NCBI RefSeq assembly: GCF_014841115.1
Contig: NZ_JACYTP010000008.1
Coordinates: 124,001-188,000, forward strand
Origin: Photobacterium arenosum
GTDB taxonomy: Bacteria > Pseudomonadota > Gammaproteobacteria > Enterobacterales > Vibrionaceae
Length of the DNA stretch: 64,000 bases
Direction: 5' to 3'
Every line of letters begins with the position of its first letter. Position 1 is the stretch's first letter. A model generated the notes under the pieces. It was not told where the DNA came from and did no database searches. It saw only the letters and a list, made by a program, of their open reading frames with translations. This document shows positions 41,959 to 50,776 of this stretch, piece after piece. Both the position numbers and the translations under genes were made by a program.

Positions 41959-44274
41959 TCAGTAGGGTGATAAGTCTATGCGCTCTTCACTGAGTTGGCT
42001 GGGTGCGAGAACAATGGGGATAGCCTTGGATATCGGGGTATCACTCAGGTCACCGACGCTGTCTAATGCCACCAAGGGATTCGTTTCCGGGAAATAGGCG
42101 GCAATATTGCCAGTGGGAATGTCATAACTTACCAGCTTAAAACCATAAACAGTGCGTTTTACGCCATCGGCTGACAGTGATGTCACATCGACCCGGTCAC
42201 CCGGCGCCATGCCGAGAGCGTCGATATCAGCCGGGTTGATCATCAAGACTTTTCGCTCGCCAGAGATCCCGCGGTATCTGTCTTCAAAACCGTAAATTGT
42301 GGTGTTGTACTGATCGTGTGAACGGACAGTCTGCAGCACAAAAACAGGATCGTCGCTGAGTGCACGCAGATTGGCCGGCAGCAGGTGAGTTGGCAGCGGA
42401 TGCGCGATGAAGGTGGCTTGTTGAGAATCGGTATGCCAGATACGCTCTGCCGCGCTGTTGCCCAGATAAAACCCGCCCGGCTGTTTCAGTTTCTGGTTCA
42501 TGTCGGTAAAGCCAGGGATAGTTTTGGCGATAAGTTCGCGAATTCTGTCATAGTTATCAATTAACGAATCCCAGTCGACCGGATGATTGCCCAATGTCGC
42601 TTTGGCGATACCGGCAATTATGGCAGGTTCTGAGCGCATTTCGCCTGTGTCACTTTCAACCACACCGCCTGAGGCATGCACCATACTGAACGAGTCTTCG
42701 ACTGTCACCGACTGCGGGCCGGATTGTTGAAGATCAACATCGGTGCGGCCAAAGCACGGCAGGATCAAACTGTCTTTACCTGTGATCAAATGGCTGCGGT
42801 TCAGCTTGGTGGCGATGTTGACCGTGAGATCGCAATTCGCTAATGCCTGCTGAGTCAGCCGGGTATCCGGTGTTGCCGAAGCAAAGTTTCCACCCAGTCC
42901 GATAAAGATTTTGCTCTCGCCGGTCAGCATGGCTTTGATGGCCTGCACCGTGTTGTGACCGTGCGCCGCCGGTGGGGTGAATCCAAAGGTTGTTTCTATC
43001 CTCTGATTAAAATCTGGGGTGGGCTTCTCATTGATCCCCATGGTACGGTCACCCTGCACATTACTGTGGCCGCGCACCGGGCAAAGACCGGCTCCGGGCT
43101 TACCTAATTGCCCGAAAAGAAGTTGTAAATTGGCAATTTCCTGTATCGTATTCACTGAGTGTTTGTGCTGAGTGATCCCCATCGCCCAGGTGATGATCAC
43201 GCGTTCAGAATGCCGGTACAGGTTTGCTGCGTATTCCAAATCTTGTTGCGACAGGCCAGATTGCTCTGTGATAAGAGACCAGTCAGTGGCTGCCACTTCC
43301 GCCAGATACGCTTCAAGGCCCTGAGTGTGGGCCTGAATGAAACTGTGGTCAAAAATAGAGCCCTTGCCCTGTTCAATTGAACTGTGATCCATAGCGATCA
43401 GTGCTTTAACCATGCCGCGTATTACCGCCATATCACCACCCAGTTTTGGCGTGAAGTAATGACTGCTGATCGTTGTTGCTCCGCCGGTCAGCATTTCTGC
43501 CGGCGACTGCGGGTTGGTAAAGCGCTCTAAACCGCGTTCTTTCAGTGTATTGAAAGTGACTATAGCGGCTCCGCGTCTGGAGGCTTTACGTAAGGTATCT
43601 AACATGCGGGGGTGATTGGTGCCCGGATTTTGTCCGAACACAAAAATGGCATCGGCTTTTTCGAAATCATCAATACGCACTGTGCCTTTGCCAATCCCTA
43701 TTGACTGCTTGAGCGCGACACCGCTTGCCTCGTGGCACATGTTGGAGCAATCCGGGAAGTTGTTGGTGCCAAACGCCCGGACAAAAAGCTGATACAAAAA
43801 AGCCGCTTCGTTGCTGGCACGGCCAGAGGTGTAGAACTCGGCCTGATTCGGGCTGTCCAGACCTTGCAGGTGCTCAGCAATCAGTGAAAAAGCTTCGTCC
43901 CAACTGATGGACTCATAATGATCCGTTTGTGAGTTATAACGAACCGGATGGCTGAGGCGGCCTTGATATTCAAGAAAATAATCACTTTGCTGTTGTAACC
44001 AGCCGACAGGGTACTGGGCAAAGAAATCCGGCGTTACCCGACGGCGGGTTGCCTCCCAGTTCACGGCTTTGGCGCCGTTCTCGCAGAAGCGGAAATGTCC
44101 CGGTTCATCGGTTTCGCCCCAGGCACAGCCCGGACAGTCGAACCCCTGATCCTGATTGGTTTTCAGCAGATTCCGTATGTTTCGGGTGATATTTTCACTT
44201 TTCACGAGGTGACGGGTGGTGCTTGCTAGCGCTCCCCAGCCACCGGCTGAGCCTTTATATTTTTTCACTGTCAT
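41959..44274 (-). CDS. ydeP: FdhF/YdeP-family molybdopterin oxidoreductase
   Basis: The product has 771 residues from ATG 44274, with AGGAAG upstream; the longer frame is unsupported. It matches E. coli YdeP through its length: A-G-G-W-G-A at the start, G-F-D-C-P-G-C-A-W, E-F-Y-T-S-G-R-A-S-N-E, N-M-C-H-E-A-S, G-Q-N-P-G-T-N-H-P-R-M and R-S-H-D-Q-Y-N-T-T-I-Y-G. It binds a bis-MGD cofactor and probably one Fe-S cluster through the N-terminal cysteines; there is no selenocysteine. E. coli YdeP is linked to acid resistance; its substrate is not established. It lies between the two sensor operons and converges on ptsG/PIG-L. Its function here is otherwise unclear. Confidence 0.9.
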   Translation of the reverse strand: MTVKKYKGSAGGWGALASTTRHLVKSENITRNIRNLLKTNQDQGFDCPGCAWGETDEPGHFRFCENGAKAVNWEATRRRVTPDFFAQYPVGWLQQQSDYFLEYQGRLSHPVRYNSQTDHYESISWDEAFSLIAEHLQGLDSPNQAEFYTSGRASNEAAFLYQLFVRAFGTNNFPDCSNMCHEASGVALKQSIGIGKGTVRIDDFEKADAIFVFGQNPGTNHPRMLDTLRKASRRGAAIVTFNTLKERGLERFTNPQSPAEMLTGGATTISSHYFTPKLGGDMAVIRGMVKALIAMDHSSIEQGKGSIFDHSFIQAHTQGLEAYLAEVAATDWSLITEQSGLSQQDLEYAANLYRHSERVIITWAMGITQHKHSVNTIQEIANLQLLFGQLGKPGAGLCPVRGHSNVQGDRTMGINEKPTPDFNQRIETTFGFTPPAAHGHNTVQAIKAMLTGESKIFIGLGGNFASATPDTRLTQQALANCDLTVNIATKLNRSHLITGKDSLILPCFGRTDVDLQQSGPQSVTVEDSFSMVHASGGVVESDTGEMRSEPAIIAGIAKATLGNHPVDWDSLIDNYDRIRELIAKTIPGFTDMNQKLKQPGGFYLGNSAAERIWHTDSQQATFIAHPLPTHLLPANLRALSDDPVFVLQTVRSHDQYNTTIYGFEDRYRGISGERKVLMINPADIDALGMAPGDRVDVTSLSADGVKRTVYGFKLVSYDIPTGNIAAYFPETNPLVALDSVGDLSDTPISKAIPIVLAPSQLSEERIDLSPY

Positions 44275-44643
44275 GGCGACTGTCTTCCTGCATGGCCTGG
44301 GCGACGGATTAAAACAGAACATATCCATAAAGATACCGGTTTCTATAGTATGACGGCAGGCCAGACAAAAATGTAACCTTATCCACAAAATGTGTATGGG
44401 TAGCCTGTTAGTTTATGAATTTTCAACCATTTCGGGTAAAGGGATATACTCAACGGGTGCAACATACTGTGATGAGCCGGTAATCACGGTGCCTGTTACT
44501 TTAGCGTTACATTGAACCCCAAGCGTTTTGGGCCGGAGTCTGGTATCTTACATTTTTGAGTCGTATATGTGCAAAGATGCTGCTTTTATCTGTCATGAGT
44601 ACCTGTTTACCATGCCGGAAATGGCCGCAATGAGGAAATCAGA
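44275..44643. other. Intergenic region between the YdeP-type gene and the second sensor operon
   Basis: This region of 369 bp holds divergent promoters and no convincing gene. Notable sequences are TGTAACCTT (44372-44380, shared with the ptsG control region) and the 11-bp-spaced direct repeat GTTAC at 44495-44499 and 44506-44510, which is a candidate OmpR-type regulator site. Confidence 0.5.
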
Positions 44644-45381
44644 ATGGTTGCGGACAAGTCAGTACTGGTCGTGGATGATGATCAGGAGATTCGTGAACTG
44701 TTGGGCGAATATTTGGGCAAGCAGGGCTTCCGTGTTGTAACAGCAGAAGACGGTGTGGCAATGAAACGGGAACTGACCATCAGTGAGCCGGATTTGATAT
44801 TGCTGGATATTATGCTGCCCGGTGAAGATGGTTTCACTTTGTGTCAGCATGTCCGGAAAACGTCTGCCGTCCCGATTATCATGCTCACAGCCGTATCAGA
44901 CGAGATGGATCAGATTGTCGGGCTGGAGCTCGGCGCGGATGACTATATTGCCAAGCCATTCAGCCCCCGTCAGTTAATGGCGCGAATTAAAGCGCTGCTG
45001 CGAAGAGTACAGCCAACAGAATCGAACCAGCCGGTGAACCCGTCGTTGCCAAAAGCCTTTTTATTCGATCACTGGCGTTTGGATACGGCTGCTCAGTCTC
45101 TGCAGGATACGCAGACTCAGCGCACCTATGAAATGACCAACAGTGACTACGCGCTGCTTTTACTGTTTCTCAGTCGTCCCAATGAAGTGCTCGACCGGGA
45201 TACGATTTTCTTTGCGACACGCGGGCGTGATGCGCAACCGTCTGAGCGCGCGGTAGATGTCCAGCTGAGCCGGTTACGCCAGCGTCTGGGTGACAAAGGG
45301 CGTCAGCAGCGGTTAATCAAAACAGTGCGGGGAAACGGCTATCTGTTTAATGCAGATGTCACTTACGAAACGGATAACTGA
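44644..45381 (+). CDS. OmpR-family response regulator (paralogue of 38495-39208)
   Basis: The product has 245 residues. The receiver has V-D-D-D, phospho-acceptor Asp in L-I-L-L-D-I-M-L-P-G and the normal Lys-Pro pair (A-K-P-F-S), unlike its paralogue. The winged-helix output domain ends in R-G-N-G-Y-L-F. GAGGAA lies 8 bp before the ATG. It is the first gene of a regulator-kinase-binding protein operon in the same order as the one at 35.8-39.2 kb. Targets are unknown; the YdeP-type gene is divergent from it. Confidence 0.92.
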   Translation: MVADKSVLVVDDDQEIRELLGEYLGKQGFRVVTAEDGVAMKRELTISEPDLILLDIMLPGEDGFTLCQHVRKTSAVPIIMLTAVSDEMDQIVGLELGADDYIAKPFSPRQLMARIKALLRRVQPTESNQPVNPSLPKAFLFDHWRLDTAAQSLQDTQTQRTYEMTNSDYALLLLFLSRPNEVLDRDTIFFATRGRDAQPSERAVDVQLSRLRQRLGDKGRQQRLIKTVRGNGYLFNADVTYETDN

Positions 45382-45397
45382 CCGGAAAGCTCAGCAG

Positions 45398-46840
45398 ATG
45401 ATCAACTGGAAAAAATGGTGGCCTCAATCCCTGATGGCCCGCACTTTGTGGTTTACCTTGCTGGCTGTGTTTCTGGCACAAATGATTGCGACGCTGATAT
45501 GGTACGGGCAGTCTAAGCGTCGGGATCTGGCCGGACTGGAATCGGCGGCCACCAGTATGGCCACCATGTTTGCTTCCACTGTCACTTTTTTTGAATCCCT
45601 GCCTTTACAGTACCGGCACATCGTTCTGGATCAGATTCGGAACATGGGCGGCACCCGTTTTTTTGTTTCATTCAACGAAGAAGAAATACGGATCGATCCT
45701 ATCCCCGGTTCCAGTATGAAAAACACCGCAGTTAAAGCAATACAGGAAGTGTTGCATGACAAACTGCCGCGCCTGGACGTTATCCGGGTGGAGTTTTCAC
45801 GGCCTGAAACCCTGCATGTACTGAAAAATGACATTCTGTTGAGTGACTTACCCCGTTCCTGGGCACATTACACGCTGAGTCTGGAGCCGCTGAATCCGCC
45901 GATTCTGGTGGTGCAGCTGGAATTGGCGGACAACGAGTGGCTGTATATCGCCGCTTTGTTACCAGCGCCGTACTCCACGCTGGAGGATGAGATCATTACT
46001 AAGCAACAAGTGCTGTTTCTGCTGTTCATCACCGCCTTGCTGCTTTTCTTCACCTATACAATGATCCGGCGCCAAACGAAACCGCTCAAGCAGTTAGCGG
46101 ATGCCGCTAATGCCTTGAGCATGGATATTTATCAGCCGCAGCTCAAGGAAGAAGGTGCCAGTGAGCTGGTCACCGCGACCCGGGCCTTTAACCGGATGCA
46201 GCAGCGCCTGCGTCGTTATATTGATGACAGGGAACATTTGTTTTCCGCCATTTCCCATGATTTAAAAACCCCGATCACCCGTCTTCGGTTGCGTGCAGAA
46301 CTACTGGAAGATGACACCAAAATCGACAAGTTCAATAAAGATCTTGATGAGCTGGAAATGATGGTCAAAGGGGCGCTGCAGACAGTACGGGATACCGATC
46401 TGCATGAAAATCTGGCCCAGGTGGATGTGGCAGAAGTGATGCGCAGTATTGCCGAAGGGCATAACAGAAACAGTATTACAGTGCATTTGCCTGTTGCAGA
46501 CATTGCGCCACTTACGGGTAAGCCGCTGGCCCTTAAACGTTGTTTAAGCAACATCATTGATAACGGGGTGAAATACGGTCAGGAAGTCTGGGTACTGACC
46601 GAAGACACAGCAGAGAGTCTGGTTATTCGGGTGCAGGACAGGGGGCCGGGGATTCCAGAGGATAAAATGGACAGTGTGTATGAACCTTATGTCAGATTAG
46701 CGAAGGATGATGAAGGCCATGGCCTCGGCATGGGAATAACGCGCAATATTTTACATGCCCATGGCGGTGAAATGTCTATCCGCAACATGGAGCAAGGGGG
46801 GCTGGAAGTGACGATGATCCTGCCTCGCCTGATGGACTGA
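45398..46840 (+). CDS. Sensor histidine kinase (paralogue of 37035-38498)
   Basis: The product has 480 residues. I chose ATG 45398 (GGAAAG upstream), 16 bp after the regulator stop. Two membrane segments flank a periplasmic domain that includes I-R-N-M-G-G-T-R-F-F-V-S, shared with the other kinase. HAMP, the His box A-I-S-H-D-L-K-T-P-I, and ATPase boxes (D-N-G-V-K-Y-G, G-P-G-I-P, G-H-G-L-G-M-G) follow. The shared periplasmic sequence in both copies suggests a common surface for binding the partner solute-binding protein (inference). Confidence 0.92.
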   Translation: MINWKKWWPQSLMARTLWFTLLAVFLAQMIATLIWYGQSKRRDLAGLESAATSMATMFASTVTFFESLPLQYRHIVLDQIRNMGGTRFFVSFNEEEIRIDPIPGSSMKNTAVKAIQEVLHDKLPRLDVIRVEFSRPETLHVLKNDILLSDLPRSWAHYTLSLEPLNPPILVVQLELADNEWLYIAALLPAPYSTLEDEIITKQQVLFLLFITALLLFFTYTMIRRQTKPLKQLADAANALSMDIYQPQLKEEGASELVTATRAFNRMQQRLRRYIDDREHLFSAISHDLKTPITRLRLRAELLEDDTKIDKFNKDLDELEMMVKGALQTVRDTDLHENLAQVDVAEVMRSIAEGHNRNSITVHLPVADIAPLTGKPLALKRCLSNIIDNGVKYGQEVWVLTEDTAESLVIRVQDRGPGIPEDKMDSVYEPYVRLAKDDEGHGLGMGITRNILHAHGGEMSIRNMEQGGLEVTMILPRLMD

Positions 46841-46891
46841 TGATAGCCGCATCAACTCACAGCAGATACGGCGTAAAGTAAGAGAACCTAA

Positions 46892-48205
46892 ATGAACATG
46901 AGTGTTTCAGCGGGGCGCTATCGCACACTGTCGCTGGCAGCGGTGTTAATCACGGCTTCGGTATCGGCATTCTTGTCTGCGCCGGTCATGAGTGCATCTG
47001 ATGCTGGTCAGCAGCCTGAGCAAGAGGTTGAAGTGCTTCACTGGTGGACAGCGAAAGGTGAAATGAAAGCCGCGGAAGTGTTGCAGGATAGCCTTGAACA
47101 GCAGAGTATCGGCTGGAAGAATTTTGCTATTGCGGGTGGTGGCGGTGAAAGTGCCATGACAGTGCTGAAAAGCCGTGCTGTGTCGGGGAATCCCCCTTCG
47201 GCGGCACAGCTCAAAGGTTACGACTTGCAAGAGTGGGGCATGCTGGGTTTTCTGACCAGTCTTGATGAGGTGGCAAATGTTCAGCGCTGGGATCAGCTAT
47301 TGCCACCGGTTATCAGCCAGATCATGAAATATCAGGGTCATTATGTGGCCGTTCCTGTGAATATTCACCGTGTTAACTGGTTATGGATTAACCCGGACTT
47401 GCTGGAGAAAGCCGGTGCGACTGTGCCGGATTCGCTTGAGTCGTTTTTTGTTGCGGCAGACAAACTGAAGCAGGCCAATATTGTACCCATAGCCTTGGGC
47501 AGCGATCCCTGGCAAGAGGTGACCTTGTTCGAATCTGTGGCGCTGGCGGTACTGGGTCCTCAGGGTTATCGCCGTGCTTTTGTTGACTTAGATTCAGACA
47601 TGCTGGCCGGTGAGCAGATGGTGGATGTTTTCCGCCAGTTCGAGCGTATGCGGCAATACATTGATGTGAAAACCAAGGCCATGGAATGGAGCGACGCCAG
47701 TACCATGCTGATGGAAGGGAAAGCCGCGATGCAGTTCATGGGGGACTGGGCGAAGGGGGAATTTTCTGCGTTGGGGAAAACTCTGGGTAAGGAGATTCTG
47801 TGTGTGCCAGCTCCGGGCACCCAAGGCTTCTTTACATACAACATCGACAGTTTTGCTTTTTTTAAGCATAGCGATGACCTGAGTATTCAGGCGCAGGAAA
47901 CGATGGCACATACCATTCTGACACCTGATTTTCAGCGAAAATTTAATTTAGCGAAAGGCTCCATCCCCGTGCGTACCGATGTGGACATGACAGGTTTCGA
48001 CAGTTGTTCACTGGCCTCTGCAGCTGCTTTTCAATTAAATCAGCAAAATAATACTCTGGTACCCAGTATTTCTCAGGGGCTTGCCAGTACCAGCTATGTG
48101 CAGGCAGCGATTTTTGACGTAGTGACCGATTTTTTCCACAGTAAGCAGGCTGATCCGGAAAAAGCCGCGAATCAGCTGGCCAGGGCCGTTAAATCAGCAC
48201 AGTAA
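46892..48205 (+). CDS. Periplasmic sugar-type solute-binding protein (paralogue of 35767-37038)
   Basis: The product has 437 residues with a signal peptide ending near SAPVMSA. It has the same landmarks as its paralogue: L-H-W-W-T-A-K-G-E, G-G-G-G-E-S-A, H-R-V-N-W-L-W-I-N, M-E-G-K-A-A-M-Q and a C-S pair near residue 370. No transporter components are adjacent. It lies 51 bp after the kinase and probably belongs to that operon. It most likely serves as the ligand-binding part of a periplasmic sensor; use by a transporter encoded elsewhere is possible. Confidence 0.88.
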   Translation: MNMSVSAGRYRTLSLAAVLITASVSAFLSAPVMSASDAGQQPEQEVEVLHWWTAKGEMKAAEVLQDSLEQQSIGWKNFAIAGGGGESAMTVLKSRAVSGNPPSAAQLKGYDLQEWGMLGFLTSLDEVANVQRWDQLLPPVISQIMKYQGHYVAVPVNIHRVNWLWINPDLLEKAGATVPDSLESFFVAADKLKQANIVPIALGSDPWQEVTLFESVALAVLGPQGYRRAFVDLDSDMLAGEQMVDVFRQFERMRQYIDVKTKAMEWSDASTMLMEGKAAMQFMGDWAKGEFSALGKTLGKEILCVPAPGTQGFFTYNIDSFAFFKHSDDLSIQAQETMAHTILTPDFQRKFNLAKGSIPVRTDVDMTGFDSCSLASAAAFQLNQQNNTLVPSISQGLASTSYVQAAIFDVVTDFFHSKQADPEKAANQLARAVKSAQ

Positions 48206-48299
48206 AGCGCTTTCGCCTAGCCGGTGTTAAGCTGTTTTGTTTGCGCTAGGATTAGTACAAACAGCACTGGAGCAAAAGACTAACGGGGAGTTTGCGGCT

Positions 48300-48794
48300 A
48301 TGAAACTGCTTTATATTGTTCGTCACGCCAAGTCATCCTGGGATGACCCGGAATTGGATGATCATGATCGCCCGCTGAATGAGCGCGGCCTGAAAAACGC
48401 GGCTGATATGGCAACCCGGTTCGCCGCCTGGCAGGCGCTGCCCCAGCGAATTCTATCCAGTACCGCTGAGCGGGCATTCCAGACCGCGCAATTTTTTGAA
48501 CAGGCGCTGCATCCGCATCCTACTGAGCTGGCAACCACAGTGGGCTTGTATACCGATTCTGCCCATGAGGTGGTCAGCATTATTCAGTCGGTGCCTGATG
48601 AGGTTGAACGGCTTATGGTGGTCTGCCACAATCCCGCCATCAATGAACTGGTGGGCCGTCTTGGATTAAAAACCGACAATGTTCCGACCTGTGGCCTGGC
48701 GGTTTTTGCAATTGAGGCAGAAACATGGCAGGCGTTCGGGCCGGAATATTGTCAGTTGCTGTATTTTGATTTTCCGAAACGCCTGGCTCACTGA
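48300..48794 (+). CDS. SixA-like histidine phosphatase
   Basis: The product has 164 residues from ATG 48300, with GGGGAG upstream. The R-H-A-K-S-S-W motif at residue 8 carries the phospho-accepting His; L-S-S-T-A-E-R-A and V-C-H-N-P-A (second catalytic His) complete the histidine-phosphatase core. SixA of E. coli removes phosphate from histidine-phosphorylated proteins of the phosphorelay or nitrogen PTS. This gene stands alone after the sensor operon; its target is not evident. Confidence 0.85.
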   Translation: MKLLYIVRHAKSSWDDPELDDHDRPLNERGLKNAADMATRFAAWQALPQRILSSTAERAFQTAQFFEQALHPHPTELATTVGLYTDSAHEVVSIIQSVPDEVERLMVVCHNPAINELVGRLGLKTDNVPTCGLAVFAIEAETWQAFGPEYCQLLYFDFPKRLAH

Positions 48795-48869
48795 TATGTT
48801 GCGCTGTCAGGGGCAGGCTTTTTCTTTCTGAGAGAATGTCTCTTGAACACTTGTCGCTTATGAATTTGC

Positions 48870-48897
48870 CTCTTGAGCATGGAAAGATGCTCAAGAG
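48870..48897 (-). terminator. Perfect 11 bp hairpin downstream of the chemotaxis gene
   Basis: CTCTTGAGCAT (48870-48880) and ATGCTCAAGAG (48887-48897) pair fully around GGAAAG. It lies 24 bp past the stop of the minus-strand transducer gene. No U-run follows, so it may stabilise the 3' end rather than terminate. Confidence 0.55.
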
Positions 48898-48920
48898 ACA
48901 GATTGTCGGCAGGGCAGAAG

Positions 48921-50237
48921 TTAACTGGCTGCTGACATTTTTTGCACGGCCATAACAACATCGTTAATACTGTCTTCAATGTCTTGAATGGATGTGCTGG
49001 CTTCTTTGACTTTTTCCATACTGCTTTCAGCGCGGGCAATAATTTCAGACATTGAGGATACGGCTTGTGTCGTGAATTGACTGTTTTGCTTAACCACATT
49101 ATCAATTTTTACGGTCGACTCATTGGTGCGCGAAGCTAGCTGGCGAACTTCGTCGGCAACAACGGCAAAGCCTCGTCCCTGATCGCCCGCTCTGGCTGCT
49201 TCAATGGCCGCATTGAGCGCCAGCAGATTGGTTTGATCGGCAATGGCGGAAATGGTGTCCACCATGTTAGTGATGGTTTTTGACTGTTCCTCAAGCTGGG
49301 ATATCACATCTGAGGTTGAATTTAACGCCTCAACCATTTGTACCATCTGTTCGATAGCCTGATTACCCGAATGACTTCCCTCGGCGGATAACTGCCGGGT
49401 CTTAACTGACAAGTCATAAGCCAGCTGACTGTTTTCCTGGCCGAGAATGACTGTCTGTGTAATATCTGTGGCAAATTTTATGACTTTATACAGTTTGCCA
49501 TTGGTATCAAAAATAGGGTTGTAGGTGGCTTCCAGCCATAGAGTCTGGCCCGCTTTGTTTACCCGTTCAAACTTACCGCCCATGAATTGCCCTTGATTGA
49601 GCTGGTACCAGAAGTTTTGATATTCACTGGTTTGAGCATAGCTGGGGGTGACGAACAGGCGATGATGTTTTCCTTTGATTTCATCAAATGTGTAGCCGAC
49701 TGTTGCTAAAAAGTTTTCATTGGCGTGCAATATATTACCATTGAGATCAAATTCGATAACCGCCATGGAGCGGGAAACCGCCTGTGTCTGACTGGCAAGT
49801 TCATGGTGCTCTGCGACTCTTGTTGAGGTGTCAGAAGCAATTTTAATGACTTTATAAACACTCCCTTGATCGTCGAAAACCGGACAATAACTGGCTTCCA
49901 GCCAAATGTCTTTCCCGTTTTTAGTCATACGCTGGAACAGTCCCTTAATTTGCTTGCCCTGACTTAGCTGATACCAGAATTGTTGGTACTCCTGACTTTG
50001 TTTGGTTTCATCGGTACAAAAAATCCTGTGATGTTTACCCTGAATGTCATTTAGGCTGTATCCCATGGTATTAAGGAAATGTTGGTTGGCGCTGATGATT
50101 TCTCCTGATGGTGTAAATTCAATAGATGCAAAGGAATCACTGATTGCAGCTAAGGTATTGGTGGTTTCCTGAAGTTGCTGTTGAAGTGAGTTGTACGCGT
50201 CTTGAGTTACGTTATTCTTGTTAGATAACCCGAACAT
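48921..50237 (-). CDS. Soluble PAS-PAS methyl-accepting chemotaxis protein (BdlA-like)
   Basis: The product has 438 residues with no transmembrane segment. Two PAS domains of about 120 residues each (both with G-K-H-H-R and W-L-E-A) are followed by a short MCP signalling domain. That domain has the hairpin tip sequence [18 protein letters not shown] and V-A-D-E-V-R-Q-L-A. The layout and length match Pseudomonas BdlA, a cytosolic energy or redox-type sensor involved in biofilm dispersal. PAS cofactor (haem or FAD) cannot be told from sequence. It is monocistronic, with its promoter in the large gap upstream. Confidence 0.9.
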   Translation of the reverse strand: MFGLSNKNNVTQDAYNSLQQQLQETTNTLAAISDSFASIEFTPSGEIISANQHFLNTMGYSLNDIQGKHHRIFCTDETKQSQEYQQFWYQLSQGKQIKGLFQRMTKNGKDIWLEASYCPVFDDQGSVYKVIKIASDTSTRVAEHHELASQTQAVSRSMAVIEFDLNGNILHANENFLATVGYTFDEIKGKHHRLFVTPSYAQTSEYQNFWYQLNQGQFMGGKFERVNKAGQTLWLEATYNPIFDTNGKLYKVIKFATDITQTVILGQENSQLAYDLSVKTRQLSAEGSHSGNQAIEQMVQMVEALNSTSDVISQLEEQSKTITNMVDTISAIADQTNLLALNAAIEAARAGDQGRGFAVVADEVRQLASRTNESTVKIDNVVKQNSQFTTQAVSSMSEIIARAESSMEKVKEASTSIQDIEDSINDVVMAVQKMSAAS

Positions 50238-50776
50238 GTCACAGTCCTTGTCGATATATGCCCTCTAGCTGAATATAGAACAGAGAAATATGTTTAAAAG
50301 AGATATTTTCAGAATGACTGAAAAATTAGTAAAAGCTAAATAGTAAGGCTATTATTCTTCGGATGTGTGACTTCAATGACTTATCTGCTATTAACAATTT
50401 AATTTGTTATGAAAAATGTCGTTAAGACTGATATCAGAAAGGCAAAATGACCAATTTATGCCTTGAAATGAAGCTTGCCTGTCTTTGATATTTTTAGTTC
50501 TTGTGATCTTACTTCGATTAATACCATTCATTATTGTTGTCTGTTTTTTCTGAATGATTAGGGTGTTGAATGTATAGGTTGTTTTTTGACTCACAATGTC
50601 ATTTTCATTCAGGCTGGCGATAAATAAAAGGCTGGGCTGCACGAGTTTTTTGCAGATGTCGCTGTGATGCACGAGTAGGGTATGTTCAGCCGGGAAAGAA
50701 CGACAGGTATCTTGCAAAGGCCGGAACTCAGACTGTTACAGTTCCGGCAGGTTTTTGAATAAAATGGAAAATTGGC
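50238..50776. other. 539 bp intergenic region
   Basis: It is A+T rich and presumably holds the transducer promoter near 50238-50330, where TTTTCAG/CTGAAAA (50306-50324) forms a small hairpin. A 108-codon frame on the minus strand (50391-50717) has no ribosome site or protein-like pattern, and I do not call it. The right end carries the terminator described next. Confidence 0.5.
50720..50756. terminator. Hairpin terminator after the barrel gene
   Basis: GCCGGAACT (50720-50728) and AGTTCCGGC (50740-50748) form a perfect 9 bp stem with an 11-base loop. The T-run (50752-50756) is on the plus-strand side. It lies 21 bp beyond the stop of the minus-strand export operon. Confidence 0.65.

Noticed and set aside
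41959..44274. Formate dehydrogenase H
   Set aside because: No selenocysteine or equivalent active-site pattern and no formate hydrogenlyase genes; the sequence follows YdeP along its length.
50391..50717. 108-codon open frame on the minus strand in the large intergenic gap
   Set aside because: No ribosome site, overlaps the terminator region, and the translated sequence has no protein-like pattern or recognisable domain.
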